Positions 57,625 to 64,000 of a DNA stretch of 64,000 nucleotides are shown piece by piece. The DNA is taken from assembly GCF_004138485.1 (NCBI RefSeq), contig NZ_RYEV01000004.1:432803-496802 (forward strand). Direction: 5' to 3'. Positions within the stretch are counted from its first letter, which is position 1, and each line of letters begins with the position of its first letter. The notes under the pieces were generated by a model, which saw only the letters and a list, made by a program, of their open reading frames with translations, ran no database searches and had not been told where the DNA came from. The stretch is from Peristeroidobacter soli. GTDB taxonomy: Bacteria > Pseudomonadota > Gammaproteobacteria > Steroidobacterales > Steroidobacteraceae. The position numbers and the translations under genes were made by a program.

Positions 57625-58250
57625 TCAGAGTGCTGCTCGTCGACGATCACACGGTGGTGCGCACCGGCTTTCGGCTGCTGCTGGAAACCGTGAGCGACGT
57701 GCGCGTAATTGCCGAAGCCGACAGCGGTGAAACGGCCTGCGTGCGTTTCGATGAAGATAAACCCGACGTGGTTGTGCTCGATCTTTCCATGCCCGGCATG
57801 GGCGGCCTGGAAACCCTGCGCCGCCTGCGAGCTCGCGACAAGGAGGTGAAAACCCTGGCCCTGTCCGCGCACGACGACGCCATCCATGCCCGGCGTGCAC
57901 TGAAACAAGGCGCCTTGGGCTTCCTTTCCAAACGCACCGCCCCGGAAACATTGCTCGAAGCGGTGCGGATGGTCGCGGCCGGTCAACGTTACATCGATCC
58001 CAAGCTCGCCCAGGAGATCGCCCTGGCCGAGGTCGGCGGCGCGACGCTGGTCGATGCCCTGTCTGAACGGGAGTTCGAAGTGTTCCTGCGCCTGGCCAAC
58101 GGCGCCGCCGTGCCGAAAATCGCCGCCGAGCTGAACCTGTCCACTTCCACGGTCGGCACCCATCTCTATAACATCAAACAAAAGCTGCACGCCGGCAATC
58201 AGGCCGAGCTGACCCTGATCGCGCTGCGCGCCGGGCTGATCGAGCGCTGA
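57621..58250 (+). CDS. NarL/LuxR-family response regulator (AgmR/ErbR-like by context)
   Basis: 209 residues. The receiver domain has acidic residues in LLVDDHTVVRTGF, phospho-acceptor Asp54 in VVLDLSMPGMGG, and Lys104 in LSKRT. The output domain is a LuxR-type HTH (LSEREFEVFLRLANGAAVPK and LNLSTSTVGTHLYNIKQKL). Its partner kinase overlaps it by ATGA. Regulators of this class beside pqq genes control PQQ and quinoprotein alcohol dehydrogenase expression in pseudomonads; a similar role is inferred here. Confidence 0.93.
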   Translation: MIRVLLVDDHTVVRTGFRLLLETVSDVRVIAEADSGETACVRFDEDKPDVVVLDLSMPGMGGLETLRRLRARDKEVKTLALSAHDDAIHARRALKQGALGFLSKRTAPETLLEAVRMVAAGQRYIDPKLAQEIALAEVGGATLVDALSEREFEVFLRLANGAAVPKIAAELNLSTSTVGTHLYNIKQKLHAGNQAELTLIALRAGLIER

Positions 58251-58322
58251 GGCCCGTCAAAAGTGTCGATTGCATCGGCCCCTTCGTCATAGCAGCAGGG
58301 AGACCAATGAGAGAGACGGCCG

Positions 58323-59923
58323 ATGCGACAACTGCGCGATACGATCTCGACCGTGCTGTGCGGGGCCCTGCTGGCGGCCACCGCCCAGACCAGCCTCGCC
58401 GCCGACACCATCGATCTGGCAGCGGCACCGCTGAACCATGCCTTGATGAATTTCGCCACGATGTGCGGAATTACCATCACCGTCCCGGCCGATCTGGCTC
58501 GCAATCGCCTGTCCGAACCTCTGAAGGGCGAACGTTGTGGCGAAGTCGCGCTCCAGCGTCTGCTGCAAGGGTCGGGTCTTTCCTATAAGAAGGCACCGGA
58601 CGGCGGCATCGCCATCGTCGCCATCGCGCCGTCCTTGCGGACCGCCGCCGCAGTGACGCCCGCACCGCGCCGACTCGCAGCTGCCGCAGCTCCCGCCCCG
58701 GCTCCGCAGACCAAAGCCGACGACGCACCCATCCTGGAAGAGGTGACCGTCACTGCCGGCAAGCGCGGTGAGGAACGGTTGCAGGATGTGCCCGTCAGCA
58801 TCACGGCGCTCACTCAGGAAACGATCGTGCAGGCCGGCATGGACAACTTCCTCGACTACGCTCGCAGCGTGCCGGGCGTGGGCTTCAAAATCACTTCTCC
58901 TGCCGGCGGACGTGACGACCTGCGCGGTGGACGTCGCGTGAACATTCGAGGTATCGAATCCGGCTTCGACAGCGTACCGACGACGGCCTTCTATCTCGAT
59001 GAAGCGCCAGTGCCCGTGATGGATCCGAAGCTGTTCGACGTCGAGCGCATCGAAGTCCTGCGCGGCCCGCAGGGCACGTTGTATGGCGCGAACTCGATGG
59101 GCGGCACGGTGCGCGTGGTGCTGAACAAGCCGCGCCTGGATGATTATTTCTACGACGCCGAGGTCACCGCCTCCGCCACCGCACACGGCGATGAAGGCTA
59201 TCGCGTCAACTCGATGGTCAATGCGCCGCTGATCGAAGACAAAGGTCGCTCGGACTCACCCGCGCGCCGTCGGATTTCGACGCGGACGAGCTCACCAGCT
59301 ATGAGGTCGGCTGGAAAGCGGAACTGGCCGATCGTCGCGTGCGCCTCAACACCTCGGCGTACTTCATCGATTGGAAGGACGTGCAGAAGACGGTGCAGAT
59401 GTTCAATTGCGGCTTCAGCTTCATCGGCAACATCGGCGCGGCGGAAAGCAAAGGCGCCGAGATCGAGCTCGCCGCGACGCCGATCAACGGCCTCGACATC
59501 GGCGCGAGCGCCGGCTACACCGATGCGCAATACACCAAGAGCAGCGTCGAAGCCGGCGTGATGGCGGGCGATCCCTTTCCCATCGTGCCGCAATGGACGG
59601 CATCGGCCTCCGTGCAATACCGCTTCCCCATCATCGGGGGGCGTTCGGCGCACGTGCGTGCCGATGCTCAGTATGTCGACAAATCCATTTCGGATTTCTT
59701 CTCGCACGACGGCCTGCCGGTCGTGCAGCCTTCCTACGAGCTGGTCAACATGCGCTTCGGCATGGATTTGACCGAGCGACTCGCGGTGACGGTCTCGGTC
59801 GACAACGTATTCGACGAGCGGCCCGTGCTCGACACCGTCGATTACGGCCCGCCGTATGGATTCATCACCTCGACATCGCGCCCGCGCACGTTCGGCCTGA
59901 CGTTTCGTTACAGCGGACGCTGA
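58323..59923 (+). pseudogene. TonB-dependent receptor with N-terminal secretin-like domain, broken by internal deletion and frameshift
   Basis: The first frame (from ATG 58323) has a signal, an STN domain (about 25-90), a Pro/Ala linker and a full plug domain (VNIRGIESGFDSVPTTAFYL, then RGPQGTLYGANSMGGTVRVV) up to NSMVNAPLIEDKG near 59245. It then loses sense. A different frame resumes with DFDADELTSYEVGWKAELAD near 59275 and reaches an intact receptor C-terminus (PRTFGLTFRYSGR) at 59923. About 300 or more barrel residues are missing compared with normal receptors of 750-900 residues. Unlike the receptor at 44651, it cannot form a barrel. Confidence 0.82.
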
Positions 59924-60008
59924 TCGGGCGCGGGAAGAATGCGGACCTGCGTGAGGAGGCGCTGCGAGCCGCCCGCGCCGCGTACTGATCGATCCGACGC
60001 CGCCGCGC

Positions 60009-61316
60009 ATGATGCGCGGAATGAACCGGTCGCTTCGTCTTTGCTCGTCGCTGCTAGCGAGCTTGCTGGCTCTGGTCCAGCCGGCGGCCCACTCTCAACA
60101 AACCCCACCGCAGCCGACGACGCCCTCCGCCGAAGATCAAGCAAAGGCCCAGCCCTTCAAGCCTGAAGAACTGGAGCAGATCGTCGCGCCCATCGCGCTC
60201 TATCCGGACGCGCTGCTGGCGCAGGTGCTCATGGCATCGACCTATCCGCTCGAGATCGTGCTCGCGGCGCGCTGGTCGGCGGACCATCCCGACGTCAAGG
60301 GCGACGCCGTTGCAAAGGCGGTGGAGAACGAGACCTGGGATGCGAGCGTCAAATCCATGGTCGCGTTTCCAGACGTGCTCAAGATGATGAACGAGAAGCT
60401 CGACTGGACCCAGAAGCTCGGCGACGCCGTGCTCGCGCAACGCAAGGACGTGATGGACGCCGTCCAGCGATTGCGGGTCAAGGCGAAAGACGCCGGCAAT
60501 CTGAAGAGCGGCAAGGAACAAACGGTCAAGACCGAAGCCGCGCCGGCGGGCTCGACCGCGCCTCAGGTCATCATCATCGAGTCGCCCAGTCCCGAAGTCG
60601 TCTACGTTCCGACCTACAACCCGACCGTGGTCTACGGGGCCTGGCCGTACCCTGCTTATCCACCCTATTACTACTACCCGCCCGGCTATGCGGCCGGCGC
60701 GGCGTTCTTCACTTTCAGCGCGGGCGTGATCGTCGGCGGCGCGCTGTGGGGTGGCTTCAATTGGGGCCACAGCGACATCGACATCAACGTCAATCGTTAC
60801 AACAATTTCAACCGCACCAACATCAACAACGTCAACCGCACGAATGTCAGCAATCGCTGGGAGCACAACTCGGCGCATCGTCAGGGCGTGGGCTATCGAG
60901 ACTCCGCGACTCAACAACGATATGGCCGTGGCAGCAGCCCGCAAGCGCTGCAGGCCCGCGAGAACTATCGCGGCCGCGATCTCAACAACGGCCAACTCGG
61001 CACAGGCGGTCAACAGAACCGCGATCTGGGCGCCAATGAGTCGCGGGATCTTGGCGGTCGCACGAACGAAAATCGCAACCTCGGTGGCGGCGGTGAAAAC
61101 CGCGATCTCGGCAATCGCGGCAATGAATATCGAGACCTCGGGGGTGGCGCCGAGAACCGGGATCTGGGCAGTGCGTCTCGCGACTTCGATCGCGGTGGCG
61201 GCGGATCGTCGGACGCGTTTCGCGGTGTCGACAGTGGAGCGAGCACGCGAGCCCACAGCAGTCGTGGCGCGGCGAGTCGCGGTGGCATGTCACGCGGTGG
61301 CGGACGGCGCAGATGA
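60009..61316 (+). CDS. Secreted DUF3300 family protein with Asn/Arg/Gly-rich repeat tail
   Basis: 435 residues with a signal peptide (LLASLLALVQPAAHS). The DUF3300 core begins ELEQIVAPIALYPDALLAQV and includes MASTYPLEIVLAARW and PEVVYVPTYNPTVVYGAWPY, then a hydrophobic stretch (AFFTFSAGVIVGGALWGG). The tail is low complexity, with NRDLG / ESRDLGG / ENRDLG units repeating about seven times and many Asn residues. The function is not known. Its stop overlaps the DUF2950 start as ATGA, a common pairing. Confidence 0.9.
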   Translation: MMRGMNRSLRLCSSLLASLLALVQPAAHSQQTPPQPTTPSAEDQAKAQPFKPEELEQIVAPIALYPDALLAQVLMASTYPLEIVLAARWSADHPDVKGDAVAKAVENETWDASVKSMVAFPDVLKMMNEKLDWTQKLGDAVLAQRKDVMDAVQRLRVKAKDAGNLKSGKEQTVKTEAAPAGSTAPQVIIIESPSPEVVYVPTYNPTVVYGAWPYPAYPPYYYYPPGYAAGAAFFTFSAGVIVGGALWGGFNWGHSDIDINVNRYNNFNRTNINNVNRTNVSNRWEHNSAHRQGVGYRDSATQQRYGRGSSPQALQARENYRGRDLNNGQLGTGGQQNRDLGANESRDLGGRTNENRNLGGGGENRDLGNRGNEYRDLGGGAENRDLGSASRDFDRGGGGSSDAFRGVDSGASTRAHSSRGAASRGGMSRGGGRRR

Positions 61317-62338
61317 AACAGCAAATCTCATCCACCTTGCGAATATTCATGCTCCTGCTGATGATGGCAGCGGCTGCGTGCAATCGCGGCACTCAGAGGG
61401 ATTTCGCATCGATCGATGACGCCGTGGGTGCACTGGTCGCAGCGGCCCGCTCGGACGACACGAGGGCACTGGTGAAAGTGCTCGGCGCCGAAGCCGAGCC
61501 CGCCATCTCATCCGGCGATCCCATCCAAGACCGAAATGCCCGCGAGCGATTCGTACGTGCCTACGAAACCGAACATACATTGAGTCGTGGCGCCGCCGGT
61601 GAAGCCACGCTGCTGGTCGGCACCGATCAATGGCCATTTCCGTTTCCGCTGGTTCAAAGCAATGGGCGCTGGCACTTCGACAGCGACGCCGGCACCGACG
61701 AAATCGTCAATCGCCGCGTCGGCGCCAACGAACTGGCCACCATCCAGTCCTGCCTCGCCTTCGTCGATGCCCAGCGCGAGTACTACATGCGCAACCCGCA
61801 AGGAGCTGCGCTGCTGCAGTTTTCACAGAGGCTGGTGAGCTCAAAGGGACAGAAGGACGGCCTGTATTGGCCAACGACCGGCAATGAGCCGCCGAGCCCG
61901 CTCGGCGAAGGCTTCGCCCGCGCGCAAGGCGAAGGCTATTTCCAGAATGGTCCGTCGAAGAATGAGCCGCTGCGCGGTTACATCTATCGGCTGCTGACGG
62001 CACAAGGCCCCAATGCGCGAGGCGGCGCGTATAGCTATTTGGTCGATGGCAAGATGATCGGGGGCTTCGCGCTGATCACCATTCCCGCCGAGTACGGGCG
62101 CAGCGGTGTAATGACCTTCATCGTGAATCACGACGGCGTCGTTTACTCAAAGGATCTCGGTCCCGATACGCCCACCGCCGCGCGGGCCATCCAGACGTTC
62201 GATCCAGATTCGAGCTGGCAGCCCGAAGTCGCAACCGGACAGCCAATGGCCGCGCAGATCGCCCCCGCCGTGGTTCAGTTTCTCGGTGAAGCCGGCTTCG
62301 ACCACGAACGAGACATCCTGATGGGAATCCTGCGCTGA
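61313..62338 (+). CDS. DUF2950 family lipoprotein
   Basis: 341 residues with a lipobox-type start (MMAAAACNRG). Conserved blocks include WPFPFPLVQSNGRWHFDSDA, GANELATIQSCLAFVDAQRE and GGFALITIPAEYGRSGVMTF. It forms a translationally coupled pair with the DUF3300 gene, and both products are probably exported. Function unknown. Confidence 0.9.
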   Translation: MKQQISSTLRIFMLLLMMAAAACNRGTQRDFASIDDAVGALVAAARSDDTRALVKVLGAEAEPAISSGDPIQDRNARERFVRAYETEHTLSRGAAGEATLLVGTDQWPFPFPLVQSNGRWHFDSDAGTDEIVNRRVGANELATIQSCLAFVDAQREYYMRNPQGAALLQFSQRLVSSKGQKDGLYWPTTGNEPPSPLGEGFARAQGEGYFQNGPSKNEPLRGYIYRLLTAQGPNARGGAYSYLVDGKMIGGFALITIPAEYGRSGVMTFIVNHDGVVYSKDLGPDTPTAARAIQTFDPDSSWQPEVATGQPMAAQIAPAVVQFLGEAGFDHERDILMGILR

Positions 62339-62537
62339 CGCCGGTCGAGTGATACGCCAGTCACATCCCCTGCGCCGGCGCTGACGAGCCGAGTCGGTGC
62401 CAGCAGTCAGCCCTGCTCCGGCGCCGTTACAGAGCGGTTATATCGTTGCCCGTTATGGCGACATTCGGATTCATTCCTTCTGCGTCGGCTGGGCATACCC
62501 TACGCTGTTCCTCACTGTGAACGGCAACGACTCCATC
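62339..62537. other. Intergenic stretch without a supported gene
   Basis: Between the DUF2950 stop and the small reading frame at 62538 there is no hairpin with a U-tract and no recognisable promoter. An open frame from 62397 crosses it but has no ribosome site. Confidence 0.5.
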
Positions 62538-62723
62538 ATGTCCACCGAACGGCCCAACAACGTGATCGCTCTGGCGCCCTATCGTTTCGCGCACCAGGCC
62601 AGCCAGCGCCGCTCGCGTCCCTACGTGACGTGGTATCCCAACGTGGGCTTCGTCGCCCCGACGCCGAACACACTCGCGCCGATCCGTCAGCTGCGCACCG
62701 CTCGCGGTCCGGAGTCGATGTGA
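62538..62723 (+). CDS. Hypothetical small protein, uncertain
   Basis: 61 residues from ATG 62538, basic and proline-rich (APYRFAHQASQRRSRPYVTW). The frame extends further upstream to 62397. No Shine-Dalgarno sequence precedes either start and no family is recognised, so it may not be expressed. Confidence 0.3.
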   Translation: MSTERPNNVIALAPYRFAHQASQRRSRPYVTWYPNVGFVAPTPNTLAPIRQLRTARGPESM

Positions 62724-62808
62724 TTTGTGGTCGACTCCAGCGCGCCGCCTCCGCTCCTGGATAGCGGACGAACGGCCGTGCGGACGGCCGTCCGGGCCGG
62801 AAGAGCGC

Positions 62809-63387
62809 TCAGCCGCCCTTCAGTTTCTGCACGATTTCCAGCGACTTGTTGACGTTCTCCACCGGGTTGAGGCCGCCGACCGTGGCCGCGACCTTGCCGT
62901 CCGGGGTCACGATGAACGTGGTGCGCTCGGCGAAGCCATGGTCGATATCCTGGCCCCGCGTGTCCTTCTTGCCGGTGCCAGCTTCACGCACCTGCAGTTC
63001 ATAGGACTTCGCAATCTTCCCGTCCACGTCCGAGGCCGTCGGGAACTTGCCCGCGCAATATTCGGGGTCCTTGGAGAAGTCGTTGAGCCGCTCGATGCTG
63101 TCGAGCGAAACGCCGATGATGCTGGCGCCGGCGGCGGCGAACTTATCCTTGTTGACGGCGAACGTACGAGCTTGCACGTTGCAGCCGCCGGTGTACGCGG
63201 ACGGATAGAAATAGACCACGACCGGGCCCTTCTTCAGCGCATCCTTGAGCGAATATGTAAACGGTTTGCCTGCCAGCGACGCCTGCGCCGTGAACTCGGG
63301 CGCCGGCGCCCCCTCCTGTAACGCGGCCAGTGCCGGCAGCGCGGTCAATCCCAACAGACCGGTCAAGAGCAAACCCTGCGTTTTCAT
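62809..63387 (-). CDS. Periplasmic peroxiredoxin (AhpC/TSA, Bcp-like)
   Basis: 192 residues with a signal peptide (LLGLTALPALA). The thioredoxin-fold peroxidatic cysteine is Cys69 in YFYPSAYTGGCNVQA, and Cys111 may be the resolving cysteine. GGAG lies 5 nt before ATG 63387; the 23 upstream codons are excluded. It would remove peroxides in the periplasm. The TGG before the cysteine replaces the more usual TPG, which is slightly atypical. Confidence 0.9.
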   Translation of the reverse strand: MKTQGLLLTGLLGLTALPALAALQEGAPAPEFTAQASLAGKPFTYSLKDALKKGPVVVYFYPSAYTGGCNVQARTFAVNKDKFAAAGASIIGVSLDSIERLNDFSKDPEYCAGKFPTASDVDGKIAKSYELQVREAGTGKKDTRGQDIDHGFAERTTFIVTPDGKVAATVGGLNPVENVNKSLEIVQKLKGG

Positions 63388-63511
63388 GAGGACTCCAGCA
63401 GCAGTGGACGGAACGCATGCATCGTAGCCCTCCGGCGGCCGGGCGTCATCCGACACGGTGCGGGCCGGTCGATATCTTCCAAAAACCCGCCCGGCCGCGC
63501 ATGACTGCAGT

Positions 63512-64000
63512 TCAGTCCTGGTTCACAGCGTTGCGCCAGTCTTTCAAAAAGCGCAGGCGTTTGATTTGATCGAGATTGGCCAGCAGTTCCGGCCCGACCC
63601 GGATCGCGCGCATGTTGGGCGCGTCGATGTGAGTTCCGGGCGGCGCGTCGACATCGCTGCGCACCGGCGTCATGTGCTTTTGAGCGAGGAACGCCTGGCC
63701 GCGCCTGGACAGGAGATAATCCAGAAACAGCTTGGCCGCGTCCGGATGACGCGCATCGGCGGGAATCAAGGCGATGCGGGACGCCACCAACGTGTAGTCG
63801 CTCGGCAGGATGACCCCGATGGCAGGATCGCGCGCCGCACGCTCCAGCGCATACGGTCCGATGGTGTTGTAGGCGAGCAGATGTTCGCCCGACGCCACGC
63901 GCTCGAGCATCGCGCCCGTCGACGAATAGAATTGCACCTTGGCTCGCCCCATGGCATGCACCAGACGCCAGTTGTCGCGAGTGACGCGAAGATCCTGCGT
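63512..64000 (-). CDS. ABC transporter substrate-binding protein, C-terminal part; 5' end beyond the window
   Basis: 163 codons to the window edge, open all the way. The residues (GEHLLAYNTIGPYALERAA, IGVILPSDYTLVASRIALIP, HPDAAKLFLDYLLSRRGQAF) match the C-terminal lobe of the Fe(3+)/thiamine-type extracellular binding protein family. The stop is at 63512. The ligand cannot be judged without the N-terminal lobe. Confidence 0.8.
   Translation of the reverse strand, partial: TQDLRVTRDNWRLVHAMGRAKVQFYSSTGAMLERVASGEHLLAYNTIGPYALERAARDPAIGVILPSDYTLVASRIALIPADARHPDAAKLFLDYLLSRRGQAFLAQKHMTPVRSDVDAPPGTHIDAPNMRAIRVGPELLANLDQIKRLRFLKDWRNAVNQD

Overview
The window is a high-GC stretch of a Gram-negative chromosome, most likely from a gammaproteobacterium. 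The evidence is an NhaB antiporter, the gloB / small methyltransferase / rnhA / dnaQ / mltD neighbourhood typical of that class, and many TonB, RND and lipoprotein components. Assignment to a Steroidobacter- or Nevskia-like lineage is a guess. No rRNA, tRNA, CRISPR array or complete insertion sequence was seen.

Region 1 (1-18.4 kb, almost all minus strand) is one end of an exopolysaccharide locus: a methyltransferase cut by the window edge, a Wzx-type flippase, a Wzz-type chain-length regulator, a very long SLBB export protein, GDP-fucose synthesis (gmd, fcl), pgi, a UDP-glucuronate 4-epimerase, a TviB-type nucleotide-sugar dehydrogenase and a DegT-type sugar aminotransferase. Housekeeping genes nhaB, dnaQ and rnhA are interleaved with it. 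A four-helix-bundle gene framed by perfect 21-bp inverted repeats sits between two sugar genes.

Region 2 (18.4-35 kb) is mostly core and envelope genes: gloB, mltD, fabI, ppiD, a Nei-like glycosylase, a GH43 glycosidase, small DUF proteins, a PBP5-like carboxypeptidase, a TMTC-like membrane protein, a BrkB/YihY protein, a surface protein with Asp-box repeats and a GlyGly-CTERM-like tail, and an aldo/keto reductase.

Region 3 (36-58.3 kb) is the most interesting part. It is an apparently coherent lanthanide-type alcohol oxidation island. XoxF methanol dehydrogenase (Asp-Tyr-Asp signature), cytochrome XoxG and XoxJ are followed in the same operon by glutathione-dependent formaldehyde dehydrogenase and Gfa. 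Divergent from xoxF is a small secreted four-cysteine protein of unknown role behind a sigma54-like promoter. Next come a YVTN beta-propeller protein, an AcoR-type sigma54 activator, a TonB receptor, a tripartite RND pump, pqqABCDE (including the 24-residue PqqA) and a NarL-type two-component system. The xoxF and pqqA promoters share a 13-bp element with one mismatch. Together these suggest one regulon for oxidising methanol or another short alcohol, making PQQ and possibly acquiring metal or cofactor.

Region 4 (58.3-64 kb) holds a TonB receptor broken by an internal deletion, a DUF3300/DUF2950 pair, a periplasmic peroxiredoxin and a truncated ABC substrate-binding protein.
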